Assembly (NCBI GenBank): GCA_044222195.1
Contig: JBGANS010000020.1
Span: forward strand, 1 to 64,000
Source of the DNA: JAHBXE01 sp044222195
GTDB taxonomy: Bacteria; Planctomycetota; Phycisphaerae; Phycisphaerales; UBA1924
Direction of reading: 5' to 3'
DNA: 64,000 nt
This document shows positions 36,218-45,396 of this stretch, in pieces; positions within the stretch are counted from its first letter, which is position 1; every line of letters begins with the position of its first letter. The position numbers and the translations under genes were made by a program. The notes under the pieces are model-generated. The model made no database searches and was not told where the DNA came from. It was given only the letters and a program-made list of their open reading frames with translations.

Positions 36218-37487
36218 CTCCGTCGGTCGCCGCGGCCGTGCTGCGGGCCGAAATCGCGACCGCCGTCACATCGTCAATCTGGTGCAGCGACCCGCTCTGC
36301 TCGTCAATCCGGTGCTCGAGGAGTTCAAGCGCATCGGCGGCCGATCCCGTGTGCTTGGGACCCGGCCAAGGCAGGCGCGACAGCTCTCCCATGTACGAGT
36401 CCGCGGCCTTTCGCCGACCCGGCATGTTCTCCGGCGGCGCGAACGCCGTTTCGAATCCGTCGCTGTAGAGGAGCAGCGTCTCATCATCTGCCAGCGTGAA
36501 CACCGCCTCGTCGTACTTCTCACCCGGGAACACGCCAAGCAGCGGCCCATCCGTGTTCACTTTCGTCATGAACGACCCGCGGATCCGCAGTGGTGGGGGG
36601 TGCCCGGCGCCCGACAGCCGCACCTCGCGTGTGATCGTGTCGATCGTCCCGTACACCGCCGTCGAGAATCGGGGCGAGTCTTTCTTCCCGCGGCACAGCT
36701 CATCGTTGAGCCGCGTCATCGCCTCGCCCGGCGAGATGATCTCTTTGCCCTGGTCGCCCATCCGCGTCATGCGAAGGCTGCGGCTGATCACCATCGTCAT
36801 CAGCGCCGCCGGCACGCCGTGCCCGACCGCATCGGCGATGAAGAACCCGATCGTCCGCTCGTCGAGCTCGACCACGTCGTAGATGTCCCCGCTCACGTAG
36901 CCTGCGGGCCGGAACAGCGTCCCGAACTGGATGTTTGGAGTTTCCGGCATGCGTCGCGGCAGCATCTCCTGCTGAACCGCCGCCGCGAGGTTCAGTTCGT
37001 CGTGAATGCGATCGATTTCGCCGCTCACGCCGCCCTGGTACCTGCTCGAGATCGAAAGGTCCCGCGCCAGCGAGCGGATCGTGCCCTGCCTCTGGCCCAG
37101 CGTGAACATCATGGCCGCGATCAGCGATGGAGAGGCGTCCCACGATTCAACGATGACGCCGTCACTCTCGAGTTGACGCATCGGCCCATCCGCCGACGGA
37201 AACAGCAGGATCGCCGGGACCATGTGCTGCTGCAACCGGTCGACCAGCTGGAAGAGCGCCGACCCGCCGACCTCCGGCCCGAGGATCAGCAGCATCGGGC
37301 AGAACGGGTCCAGCGCCTCGCTCGAAGCCGCGCTCATCACCTGCGCCATCAGGTCCGACACGCTCATGTGACGCGCCTGCGGCACAACCCCGACCCGAGG
37401 CCAGGACGCCACGACCGGCAGCCACCAGCGCGCAACCGCATCCCCCGCCGATGTGCACGCCGCGACCGTGATCGTCTGCTGGGCCAT
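36201..37487 (-). CDS. SpoIIE-type PP2C serine phosphatase
   Basis: 428-residue protein. The N-terminal 170 residues form an alpha/beta domain that may be receiver-like (LLILGPEVGGSALFQLVDRL), followed by a short coiled segment (about 175-205) and a SpoIIE/PPM phosphatase domain: GYVSGDIYDVVELDERTIGFFIADAVGHG holds the metal-binding Asp residues, and LLLYSDGFETA and DDVTAVAI the later ones. Such enzymes dephosphorylate STAS anti-anti-sigma factors in stress or developmental partner switching. A STAS gene lies 1.7 kb away. Start ATG 37487; the longer frame to 38147 is the antisense of the DUF192 gene. Confidence 0.88.
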   Translation of the reverse strand: MAQQTITVAACTSAGDAVARWWLPVVASWPRVGVVPQARHMSVSDLMAQVMSAASSEALDPFCPMLLILGPEVGGSALFQLVDRLQQHMVPAILLFPSADGPMRQLESDGVIVESWDASPSLIAAMMFTLGQRQGTIRSLARDLSISSRYQGGVSGEIDRIHDELNLAAAVQQEMLPRRMPETPNIQFGTLFRPAGYVSGDIYDVVELDERTIGFFIADAVGHGVPAALMTMVISRSLRMTRMGDQGKEIISPGEAMTRLNDELCRGKKDSPRFSTAVYGTIDTITREVRLSGAGHPPPLRIRGSFMTKVNTDGPLLGVFPGEKYDEAVFTLADDETLLLYSDGFETAFAPPENMPGRRKAADSYMGELSRLPWPGPKHTGSAADALELLEHRIDEQSGSLHQIDDVTAVAISARSTAAATDGVRRAA

Positions 37488-37552
37488 CCATGAACCCCGC
37501 GGCATCCGGCATGCAGAAACTGCCGCCAGGGAGCCTCGGTCCGGATATCGGC

Positions 37553-38104
37553 CTACTTCGCCCGCTTCTTCAACGCCTCGACGGGCAGATCTATCTTCTC
37601 GCCTTCCTTGAGATTGAGCGAAGGGAGGGTTCCGCCTTTGATTTCGATGGCGAATTGCAGGGGGAACCGGCTGTCGTACTTTTTCAACCGTCGTTCGTAG
37701 GCCTCGTTGACTTCGCCGATCTTTCCCTCGTCGGGCCGGCGGGGTTCTTCTTTCTTCATCTCGTACATCGAGATAATCTTGCCGTACTGGTCCAGATAGA
37801 TGATGTCGATGTCGATCGGGCAATCGCGCATCACAAACGCGCTGGTGTGAGGCTGGGCAAAGACGAAGAGCATGCCGCCGTCGGGTTCGATGTGGTCGCG
37901 CTGTCCCAGCCCTTTCATCCGGACCTCGTCGGTATCCGCGACCTCCAGGTGGAAGGCCTTCCCGCTCAGCTTGACCACCTGCACCTTGCCCGTGTTCGCC
38001 GTGTCGCACCCACGAAAGAACGCGACCGCGAAGATCGCGCCGATCACGCCCAGCAGCATGCACGCACGGAGCACGACCTTTCCCGCGCTCTCGTTTCCCG
38101 TCAT
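37553..38104 (-). CDS. DUF192 family membrane-anchored protein
   Basis: 183-residue protein with one N-terminal membrane segment (about 9-29) and a DUF192 domain: FHLEVADTDEVRMKGLGQRD, GMLFVFAQPHTSAFVMRDCPIDIDIIYLDQYGKII (the F.F.......FWM.NT...LD..F.D..G pattern, here with M.DCPIDID). DUF192 function is unknown. ATG 38104 overlaps the gluQ stop codon (ATGA), so the gene is translationally coupled to gluQ. The tail is Lys-rich. It is followed by the phosphatase gene on the same strand after 65 nt. Confidence 0.87.
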   Translation of the reverse strand: MTGNESAGKVVLRACMLLGVIGAIFAVAFFRGCDTANTGKVQVVKLSGKAFHLEVADTDEVRMKGLGQRDHIEPDGGMLFVFAQPHTSAFVMRDCPIDIDIIYLDQYGKIISMYEMKKEEPRRPDEGKIGEVNEAYERRLKKYDSRFPLQFAIEIKGGTLPSLNLKEGEKIDLPVEALKKRAK

Positions 38105-39042
38105 GTTCGCAGTAGCCACGCGTGATCCTCCGGAGTGAACACCACATCGTCCCTCGACATCGTATTCAGATCGAGCCTCCGCGAAAAATCCACGGCCGAC
38201 ATCTCTTCCTCTCCCGCTATCCCGCACCACTTCGCCACCAGCCCGACCACGCGTTGCGCCCGCACCCCCGCGGCGCGATAGGTTTCGATCCGCGTATCCC
38301 CGTGCCGCTTGGCCAGGCGCTTCCCGTCTTCCCCCCGCACCAGTGGCAGGTGGGTGTAGGCCGGCTCGGGCGTCTGCCCCAGCGCCCGATACAGCAAGAG
38401 CTGGCGTGCAGCCGAGTCGAGCAGGTCGTTCCCCCGCACCACCTGGGTCACGCCCTGCCGTTGATCATCGACCACCACCGCGAGCTGGTACGCCGGCTGC
38501 CCGCGCTTGGTCCAGATGACAAAGTCCCCGATGGTCGCCGCGGGCTGATGCCGCTGCTTGCCCGCGAACCCGTCCACAAACTCCACCTCGTCCGGCCCGA
38601 CCACGAACCGCCAGTTGGTCATCTCCGCATCAAACTCGCGCATCGACAGCTCCGGCCGCAGCGATGCCGGAAAGACCGATTCGCTCATTCCCTCCTGAGG
38701 CGCCGACGCCGCGGCGTCAATCTCGGTCCTCGTCAGTTCCGATGGATACGCCTTCGCCGCGCGGGCCAGCGCACCCATCGCCACTCGATACGGCGCGAGA
38801 TCATTCGATTGAACAACCGGTCCCTCGTCCCAGTCCACTCCCAGCCACCGCAGGGTCTCGATGGTTCCCTCAATCGCCCCCGGCTTGACCCGCGGGCCAT
38901 CCAGGTCCTCGATCCGTAACACGATCTTCCACCCGCGCACGCGTGCCAACGCCCAGTTCACCAGGAAAGTCCGAGCGTTCCCGAGGTGCAGCGCCCCCGT
39001 GGGCGAGGGAGCAAGGCGGGTAGTGTGGGGCTGATGCAGCAC
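38101..39042 (-). CDS. gluQ: Glutamyl-Q tRNA(Asp) synthetase
   Basis: Truncated GluRS paralogue that activates glutamate without tRNA and attaches it to queuosine-34 of tRNA-Asp. 313 residues, catalytic domain only. APSPTGALHLGNART is the HIGH-type motif, VLRIEDLDGPR the next block, and GKRLAKRHGD the KMSKS-type loop. In E. coli GluQ-RS a zinc site uses Cys in YCTCTR; here the same place reads YPSELTR, so the Cys ligands are absent (Ser101, Leu103) and the domain probably holds no zinc. Start is GTG 39042. DUF192 follows with an ATGA overlap. Functional link to queF in this window. Confidence 0.92.
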   Translation of the reverse strand: MLHQPHTTRLAPSPTGALHLGNARTFLVNWALARVRGWKIVLRIEDLDGPRVKPGAIEGTIETLRWLGVDWDEGPVVQSNDLAPYRVAMGALARAAKAYPSELTRTEIDAAASAPQEGMSESVFPASLRPELSMREFDAEMTNWRFVVGPDEVEFVDGFAGKQRHQPAATIGDFVIWTKRGQPAYQLAVVVDDQRQGVTQVVRGNDLLDSAARQLLLYRALGQTPEPAYTHLPLVRGEDGKRLAKRHGDTRIETYRAAGVRAQRVVGLVAKWCGIAGEEEMSAVDFSRRLDLNTMSRDDVVFTPEDHAWLLRT

Positions 39043-39161
39043 GGGTGTGCAGTAGGCTACGGCGTTGGCCGGCGGCGGGTATTTCGGCGCCGCCGCCGCA
39101 CATCCACGCGACCCCTCCGACCGCGGTACACTCCCGGCCTCAGAGGGTTGCGGAGCATCGG

Positions 39162-39494
39162 ATGAGCAAGCTTTCGGATGCAGAAATCCAGGTCGAACTG
39201 AAAAACGTGCCGGAATGGTCCCTTGTCGGCGAGACCATCCAGCGGACGTTCCAGTTCCCCGACTTCCTCACGGCCATGAGGTTCGTCAACCAGGCCGCGG
39301 AAGCCGCCGAGGCCGACCAGCACCACCCTGATATTCTCATCCGCTACAACAAGGTCACGCTGACCCTCTCCACGCACGATGCCGGCGGCATCACGGCCAA
39401 GGACTTCTCCCTCGCGAAGAAAGTCGACACGATGATCGCGGCGATCCCGCACATCCCTTCAACCAAGGGCAAAGGGAAGAAGACCAAGAGTTGA
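39162..39494 (+). CDS. Pterin-4a-carbinolamine dehydratase (PCD/DCoH)
   Basis: 110-residue enzyme of the PCD family, which dehydrates 4a-hydroxytetrahydropterin in the recycling of the cofactor of aromatic amino-acid hydroxylases. The active-site stretch AEADQHHPDILIRYNKVTLTLSTHDAGGIT carries the HHP catalytic His pair and the D of the family. The C-terminus is a basic tail (KGKGKKTKS). GGAG lies before ATG 39162. No aromatic hydroxylase gene is in the window; in bacteria the protein can also serve other pterins, such as the molybdopterin route. Confidence 0.92.
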   Translation: MSKLSDAEIQVELKNVPEWSLVGETIQRTFQFPDFLTAMRFVNQAAEAAEADQHHPDILIRYNKVTLTLSTHDAGGITAKDFSLAKKVDTMIAAIPHIPSTKGKGKKTKS

Positions 39495-39546
39495 AGCGAG
39501 TGGGGCTCCCCTGCTCATTCACACCGCGGAGCCACCGCGGGCGGCG

Positions 39547-40269
39547 TTACCGCAGCTCCACGCTCCAGTACGCCTCATCCAGGAACGTCTTCCACGACTG
39601 ATACTTCTCGCTCCCCAGACGGAGCGTGATCAGCGGGTTGCGCTTGGGCCGCTTGACCGCGCGGACGAGCTTCATGTTCGCCTGTTCGGGCGTGCGGCCG
39701 CCCTTCTTCGCGTTGCACCACAGGCACGCGCACACCAGGTTCTCCCACGACTCGCCGCCCCCCTGCGCCCGGGGCAGCACGTGGTCGATCGACAGGTCCG
39801 CCGTCGGGAAGTGCTTCCCGCAATACTGGCACTGATTGCGGTCGCGTGCGAAGAGGTTGCGCCGGTTCAGCTTCACCGCCTGCGCCGGCAGCCGCTCGTA
39901 CCCGAAGAGTCGGATGATCCGCGGCACGGCGATATCGAACCGCACGGTCTTCACCCAGTCGTGCCGCTCGCGCTCAAACTCCTTCTGAAACGCCGCGACT
40001 TCGAGCCACGAGTTGAAGTTGTAGTTCTGGTACTTGCCCTCATCGACGTGTATAACCTCGGCGAGGTCCTTGGCGAGCATGACAAAGGCCCGGCGCGCCG
40101 AGACCACGCGGATCGCCATGTACAGCTTGTTGAGAACGAGCACCTTGGAATCGAGCCCTTGACCGAACCGCTCGATGAGGGCCCCGGACGGCCCGACGAC
40201 AACACTCCCGTCGATGCTCTCCGCATCTGGAACGTCGTGGTCCGGAACTCGGTCGGCCGGCTTTTGCAT
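39547..40269 (-). CDS. HNH endonuclease domain protein
   Basis: 240 residues. The C-terminal half is a classical HNH module: CQYCGKHF...LSIDHVLPRAQGG..SWENLVCACLWCNAKKGGRTPEQA, with the first CxxC zinc pair, the DH catalytic His, the Asn, and CxxC closing pair. The N-terminal half (VLVLNKLYMAIRVVSARRAFVMLAKDLAEVIH) matches the conserved front of the stand-alone HNH family common in cyanobacteria and planctomycetes. These proteins are of unknown cellular role and need not be mobile; no restriction partner or intron is near. ATG 40269 has AGAGGG upstream; the frame to 40311 is not needed. Confidence 0.9.
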   Translation of the reverse strand: MQKPADRVPDHDVPDAESIDGSVVVGPSGALIERFGQGLDSKVLVLNKLYMAIRVVSARRAFVMLAKDLAEVIHVDEGKYQNYNFNSWLEVAAFQKEFERERHDWVKTVRFDIAVPRIIRLFGYERLPAQAVKLNRRNLFARDRNQCQYCGKHFPTADLSIDHVLPRAQGGGESWENLVCACLWCNAKKGGRTPEQANMKLVRAVKRPKRNPLITLRLGSEKYQSWKTFLDEAYWSVELR

Positions 40270-40564
40270 GGCCCTCTGGATCCATCCTTCGGGCGGGCGG
40301 TCCCCGCCCAATCACCGAAAACTGTAGTGTCCCCCGCTCCCGGAAGCAATGGGCCCGATAAACGACCACGAGATAGTGCCTCAGCCGCGCGTCGGTTCGC
40401 CACGGGCGCATCGTCGCGGATTCCCGCACCGACCGTTACCGGTCTCGAGTTCTTTCAACTCAACACGCCTCGCATCACCGATGAGCGAACTTGTATTGCT
40501 GGTCTTCGACACCTCCGCTATTCTCGCCCTACCCGGAGCCCCGCGGTGCCGCCGCGCCTGAGAC

Positions 40565-43063
40565 ATGACACCGCCCACGTACGTTCCTGACGATCCCGCG
40601 CGCCAATCCTGGGACGTCATCGTCATCGGCACCGGCATGGGCGGCTCCACCTGCGGACACGCCCTGGCGCAGCGCGGCCACCGGGTCCTCTTCCTCGAAC
40701 GCGGCAAGTTCCTCTTCGGCGAGGCCGACCGCGGCGACGGCCGACTTCCCGACGACGCCGACAACCAGCCCGAGGGCCGGCTCCGCCGCGGCTGGTGGCC
40801 CGAACCGATCGAGGGCCGGACCAACTCCGTGGCCATGCAGTTCTTCGCGCCGCTCGGCGCGGGGACCGGCGGGACCACGGGCCTCTACGCCGCCCAGCTC
40901 GAGCGATTCAGCCGCAGCGATTTTCAGCCCCGGGCCAACTTTCCCGGGGTGGGCGATTCGACGCTGCCCGACGCCTGGCCGATTTCTTACGAAGAGTTTC
41001 TTCCTTACTACGCGCGCGCCGAAGCGCTCTACCGCGTCCACGGCACTCCCGATCCGCTGTGCCCGGATGCCGACGTTTCGCTCCGTCAACCCCCGGCCCT
41101 GAGCGCCCGCGACCAGGACTTCTTCGATTCGTTCCGCGAGCTCGGGCTCCATCCCTACCGCGCCCACGTCGGGTTTGACTACATCCCCGGGTGCATGGAG
41201 TGCGGCGGCGTGCTCTGCCCGCGCTCGTGCAAAAGCGACGCGGGGCGGATCTCCCTCATGCCGGCCCTGGAGAAGCACGGCGCTCGCATTCTCACCGAGT
41301 GCGAGGTGCTCGGTTTCGAGGCCGACGCCAATCGTGTCCGCGCCGTCCGTTGCCGCTGGAATGACCAAGAGATGACAATCTCCGGCACGATCATCGTGCT
41401 CGCCGCGGGGGCGTACATGTCCCCGATCCTGCTGCTCAACTCCAAGTCATCGCACTGGCCCGAGGGTCTGGCCAACAGTTCCGGCGCTGTCGGCCGCAAC
41501 CTGATGCTCCACGCCGGCGACTTCATCATGGTCCGTCCCAGGAAGTCGCTCTCGACCGTCGGTCCCCGAAAGACGCTTGCGCTCAACGACTTCTATCACT
41601 CCGAGGGCGTCAAGCTCGGCTCGTTCCAATCCGTAGGTCTCGCCGTCTCATGGGGGCACGTTCTCTACTTCCTCCGCTCCGTGTTCGAGAAAGCCCCGCG
41701 GTGGAAGCGGGCGATCGTCTCGCCGTTTCTCCGGGTCATCGCCCGCATCGCGGCGTTCCACTTCCGCAACGCCGCCATCTTCGCGACCCTCCTCGAAGAC
41801 CTTCCCTACTGGAACAACCGGGTCGTGCCCGATCCCGCCGCAAAGAACGGGATGCGCTTCGAGTACGAGTACACCGCGGAGCTGCGCGGCCGCAACCGGC
41901 TGTTCCGCAAACGCCTGGCCTCGAAACTCAAGCCGAACCACCGGATCATGGTTCTCACGAAGGAAGGAACGCCGAACTTCGGGCACGTCTGCGGGACGTG
42001 CCGATTTGGAGACGACCCGGCGACCAGCGTCCTCAACCGCGACAACCGCGCCCACGACGTCGAGAACCTCTACATCGTCGATGCATCCTTCTTTCCTTCC
42101 AGCAGCGGAACCAACCCCACGCTCACCATCGCGGCCAACGCCCTCCGCGTTGCCGAGGCGATTGACCGGCAGATCACATCCGCGGAGGCGCCGATCGTCC
42201 GGCTTCACCAGACGACCCAGCGGCGGCCCCTGCCGGCCACTCCTTCTCACGCCCCGGTGGCGATGCAGGACTCCCATCACCGCCGTCGAGGCGTGGCGCG
42301 CCGCATCGCGACATCGCTGGTGCTCGGCCTCGTGACCACCATCGCCATCGCGTGGACCTCGGCGCACTGGAACCAGATCGCCTTCACGCGGCTCGTTCCC
42401 ATTTCGATCAGTCATCCGCAGCACCCGGTCACGTTCACGCTGACGCACTGGGAAGGGTTCGCGGGCCGGCGCATCGCCCTCGGGCACGACCGTGCCCCAG
42501 CGCTGGACGATTCTGAATCCGGTCGCACCGCGGTCCATTCCGCCGCCGAGGTCCTGCACACCACCGCCGAGAAAGAGCTGTGGCCGTGGTGGACCTCGCG
42601 CCCGATGCCGCAGGCTCCGGGGATTCTCTGGGCCGGCGAGATTCAGGACGCCCGGGGCTGGCCCCTGCCCGCGCTCAAGACGCGGTGGCTCATCGACCAC
42701 TCGCCGACATCCACCGAATCGCCCGGCGCGGCACCGGTCTACCACCTCAAAGGCGGAACGCCGCTCGCGCCGCATCCGCACGACCAGGCGCACCCGGAAT
42801 CCAGGCTCCGCGCTCTGCCGCTCACGCCGGTGTGGCCCGGCCTGCTCCTCAACACTGTCCTCTTCGCGTGTCTGGCGTTTTTCACGCACGCGACCACCGC
42901 GGTCGTGGCGAGCCGGACCCGGTGCCGACGCAGCCACTGCCACGATTGCGACTTCAATCTACCGGAGAACCGCGCGGATGCGTGCCCGCAGTGCGGCTGG
43001 AGCCGATCCTCGGACTCGTGTGGTTCGCCGTCCTTCCCGGCGGCGACTTCATCCCCTGCCTGA
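40565..43063 (+). CDS. GMC oxidoreductase fused to membrane zinc-ribbon protein
   Basis: 832 residues in one open frame. Residues 1-545 form a GMC-type FAD oxidoreductase: DVIVIGTGMGGSTCGHALAQRGHRV binds FAD, a Cys cluster C-x2-C-x4-C-x3-C lies at about 210-222, and the GMC C-terminal part has HVCGTCRFGDD, LYIVDASFFPSSSGTNPTLTIAANALR. After a polar linker (about 546-575) comes a second protein type: one membrane helix (about 579-598), an extracytoplasmic domain with LWPWWTS and ILWAGEIQDARGWPLPA, a second helix (about 755-783) and a zinc ribbon (CHDCDF...CPQCGW). The second part is a clear paralogue of the next gene. An internal ATG at 42263 may mark its former start. Substrate unknown. Confidence 0.88.
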   Translation: MTPPTYVPDDPARQSWDVIVIGTGMGGSTCGHALAQRGHRVLFLERGKFLFGEADRGDGRLPDDADNQPEGRLRRGWWPEPIEGRTNSVAMQFFAPLGAGTGGTTGLYAAQLERFSRSDFQPRANFPGVGDSTLPDAWPISYEEFLPYYARAEALYRVHGTPDPLCPDADVSLRQPPALSARDQDFFDSFRELGLHPYRAHVGFDYIPGCMECGGVLCPRSCKSDAGRISLMPALEKHGARILTECEVLGFEADANRVRAVRCRWNDQEMTISGTIIVLAAGAYMSPILLLNSKSSHWPEGLANSSGAVGRNLMLHAGDFIMVRPRKSLSTVGPRKTLALNDFYHSEGVKLGSFQSVGLAVSWGHVLYFLRSVFEKAPRWKRAIVSPFLRVIARIAAFHFRNAAIFATLLEDLPYWNNRVVPDPAAKNGMRFEYEYTAELRGRNRLFRKRLASKLKPNHRIMVLTKEGTPNFGHVCGTCRFGDDPATSVLNRDNRAHDVENLYIVDASFFPSSSGTNPTLTIAANALRVAEAIDRQITSAEAPIVRLHQTTQRRPLPATPSHAPVAMQDSHHRRRGVARRIATSLVLGLVTTIAIAWTSAHWNQIAFTRLVPISISHPQHPVTFTLTHWEGFAGRRIALGHDRAPALDDSESGRTAVHSAAEVLHTTAEKELWPWWTSRPMPQAPGILWAGEIQDARGWPLPALKTRWLIDHSPTSTESPGAAPVYHLKGGTPLAPHPHDQAHPESRLRALPLTPVWPGLLLNTVLFACLAFFTHATTAVVASRTRCRRSHCHDCDFNLPENRADACPQCGWSRSSDSCGSPSFPAATSSPA

Positions 43064-43124
43064 GCCTCGGCCGCGAGCCCGGTTCGCCACCGACGCGGGC
43101 CGGACTTCTTAGACTCCATGCGGC

Positions 43125-43889
43125 ATGGTCCCCCGCCTCCTTACTTCCCTCGCGCTCGGCCTCATCATCACGATCGCGTTGGCGTGGGCTTCGGCGCGAT
43201 GGAATCAGATCGTCTTCACCAGCTTCTGCCCGGTTTCGACGAGCCCTCCCGGACAATCCGTCGCGTTCATCCTGAACCACTGGGAAGGACCCGCAGGCCA
43301 GCGCGTGTCCCTCGCGCACTTCTACGGCGGTGTTTCCAAACCTGATGATCCCGACTTCGCCCTCCGCGCCATGCACTCGGCCGCCGCCGATCTTCTCCAT
43401 TCCACCACCAAGGAAAACCTCTGGCCGTGGTGGACGTCAACGCCAGATCCGCAACCAACCGACATTCTCTGGGCCGGCGAGGTCCAGGACGCCCGCGGCT
43501 GGCCGTTGCCCGCGTTCAGGTCGAAGTGGCTCATTGAGTGCACGCGCAGCACGCCCGGTCCGCTCACCACCGCCGGCCGCGCCCCTTTCGCCAACGTCTA
43601 TCACCTTCACGGCGGGCTCGAACTCCCGCTCATTGAGCCGATGTACCCCGCCAGGGACTCCACCCTTCGCGCGCTTCCCCTGATCCCCATCTGGCGCGGC
43701 CTCCTCCTCGACACCCTTCTCTTCGCGGCGATCATCGCGATCGTCCACTCGTCCGTTCGAGCGCTCCGCTCCCACCTCCGCCGCCGCCGCGGCCACTGCC
43801 CCCGCTGTAACTACGACCTCCTTCACAACGTTGAAGCCGGATGCTCGGAGTGCGGGTGGAATCGCGCCCAGTCTGTTCCTCCTTCTTAG
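43125..43889 (+). CDS. Membrane protein with C-terminal zinc ribbon
   Basis: 254 residues: N-terminal membrane helix (about 5-24), a domain that repeats the upstream fusion partner (NHWEGPAGQRV, LWPWWTSTPDPQPTDILWAGE, QDARGWPLPAFRSKWLIE), a second membrane helix (about 195-215), and a zinc ribbon HCPRCNYDLLHNVEAGCSECGW with two CxxC pairs. The CPxCGYDL...CxECGWxR form is a planctomycete hallmark of unknown role. It lies 61 nt after the fusion gene and looks like the unfused copy of a tandem duplication. TAGACT lies 9 nt before the ATG; no ribosome site. Confidence 0.85.
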   Translation: MVPRLLTSLALGLIITIALAWASARWNQIVFTSFCPVSTSPPGQSVAFILNHWEGPAGQRVSLAHFYGGVSKPDDPDFALRAMHSAAADLLHSTTKENLWPWWTSTPDPQPTDILWAGEVQDARGWPLPAFRSKWLIECTRSTPGPLTTAGRAPFANVYHLHGGLELPLIEPMYPARDSTLRALPLIPIWRGLLLDTLLFAAIIAIVHSSVRALRSHLRRRRGHCPRCNYDLLHNVEAGCSECGWNRAQSVPPS

Positions 43890-44106
43890 CCCCAGCGGAG
43901 AGTCAGTAAACAGCCCGGGGTTGTGCCACGGCTATTCACTCCCGTCCCTCCAGGGCTCCGAGCGCCGGCCTCCTGAAGGGCCTCTTTCACAGAGTCTCCT
44001 CCATGCCATCCAAGAGACGGCTATCGCCTCGCCCACTTCCTGGCCCTCTCGTGCCGCGCCCCCTTGCGCCCCTACACTCCCCCTCTACCCCCAGAAAGAG
44101 AGCCCC

Positions 44107-45333
44107 ATGTCCGCCACCGCCTCAAAGCCTTCATCCGCCGCATCCAAAGCCGACGCCGCGGCCGCCTTTGCCCGGGGCCTTGAAGGCATCGTCGCCGGCG
44201 AGTCCGCCATCTGCTCCGTCGAGCAGGGCAAGCTCATCTATCGCGGCTACGAGATTCACGACCTGGCCGCGAACGCGACGTTCGAGCAGGCCGCGTTCGT
44301 ACTTCTCGAAGGCCACAAGCCCTCGGATGCCGAGCTCAAGCGGTTCAAGTCCGAACTGGTCGCCCAGCGGGCCCTCCCCGAGCCCGTGATCCAGTTCCTC
44401 CTGTCCTCCGGCCCCATGCTCAAGAACGGCACCGCCGTCCCCATGGACATCCTCCGCACCGCCGTCTCCATCCTCGGAAACATCGACAAGGAAAGCCAGG
44501 ACAACTCCGCCGCGGCCAATCTCCGCAAGGCCAAGTGCCTGCTCGCCAAGACGCCGACGATCATCGGCCACATGCAGAACGTGATCGACGGCAAGGAGCT
44601 GATCGACCGCAAGACCGGCGGCGATGCGAACCTGACCCACGCGGGCAACCTGCTCTATCTCATGACCGGCCAGAAGCCTGCCAAAGAGTTCGAGCACGTC
44701 ATGGATGTCTCGCTCATCCTCTACGCCGAGCACGACTTCAACGCGAGCACGTTCACCACGCGAGTGATCGCCGGCACGCTCAGCGACATGCACGGCGCGG
44801 TCTGCGGCGGCATCGCCGCCCTCAAGGGCCAGCTCCACGGCGGGGCCAACGAGATGGCGATGGAGATGCTCAAGGAAATCATGAAGGATGTCGGCGAGAA
44901 GGGCATCGGCACCAAGGCCGTCGATGAATGGATGCAGAAGGCCTTCGACACCAAGCGCAAGCTCATGGGCTTCGGCCACCGTGTCTACAAGAACGGCGAC
45001 CACCGCGCCCCAATCCTGCACAAGCTCGGCCGCAACCTGGCCGCGAGCGACAAGAAAAACCCCGGCGGTCACAGCGCCACCAAGTGGTTCGACCTCGGCG
45101 AGCAGGTCCAGAAGATCATGCTCGACAAGAAGAACATCCACCCCAACGTCGACTTCCCGTGCGGGCTGACCTACTTCACCATGGGCATCCCCGTGCCGCA
45201 GTACACGCCGATCTTCGTCGCCAGCCGCATGAGCGGGTGGTGCGCGCACATCAGCGAGCAGCACGCGAACAACCGCCTCATCCGCCCGCTGAGCCTCTAT
45301 ACGGGCCCGGCCGAGATGAAGTGGAACGGCTGA
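44107..45333 (+). CDS. gltA: Citrate synthase
   Basis: Condenses oxaloacetate and acetyl-CoA at the entry of the TCA cycle. 408 residues. Catalytic His in LHGGANE, second His in GFGHRVYK and Asp in NVDFPCGLTYF are present; the GYEIHDLA and F.E....L..G segments of the N-terminus are normal. The GDANLTHAGNLLYL and SDMHGAVCGGIAALKG segments also fit. Size and sequence resemble the short type I/2-methylcitrate-synthase-like group, so propionyl-CoA use cannot be excluded. The ATG at 44107 begins a low-complexity SATASKPSSAASKADAAAA leader of about 20 residues. Confidence 0.94.
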   Translation: MSATASKPSSAASKADAAAAFARGLEGIVAGESAICSVEQGKLIYRGYEIHDLAANATFEQAAFVLLEGHKPSDAELKRFKSELVAQRALPEPVIQFLLSSGPMLKNGTAVPMDILRTAVSILGNIDKESQDNSAAANLRKAKCLLAKTPTIIGHMQNVIDGKELIDRKTGGDANLTHAGNLLYLMTGQKPAKEFEHVMDVSLILYAEHDFNASTFTTRVIAGTLSDMHGAVCGGIAALKGQLHGGANEMAMEMLKEIMKDVGEKGIGTKAVDEWMQKAFDTKRKLMGFGHRVYKNGDHRAPILHKLGRNLAASDKKNPGGHSATKWFDLGEQVQKIMLDKKNIHPNVDFPCGLTYFTMGIPVPQYTPIFVASRMSGWCAHISEQHANNRLIRPLSLYTGPAEMKWNG

Positions 45334-45396
45334 AACCCGTCCACGATCCACACCTGATCTGCTATCCTCCGCGGCAAACCTGCCGCGAGTATTGAC

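Noticed and set aside
37565..38066. Possible overlap signal of a second gene under DUF192
   Set aside because: Only one frame shows family similarity.
36201..38147. 648-codon frame as one long phosphatase
   Set aside because: The part upstream of 37487 is out-of-frame antisense of the DUF192 gene; family similarity begins after it.
39547..40269. HNH gene as homing endonuclease or restriction enzyme
   Set aside because: No intron, intein or methyltransferase nearby; it matches the stand-alone HNH family common in free-living bacteria.
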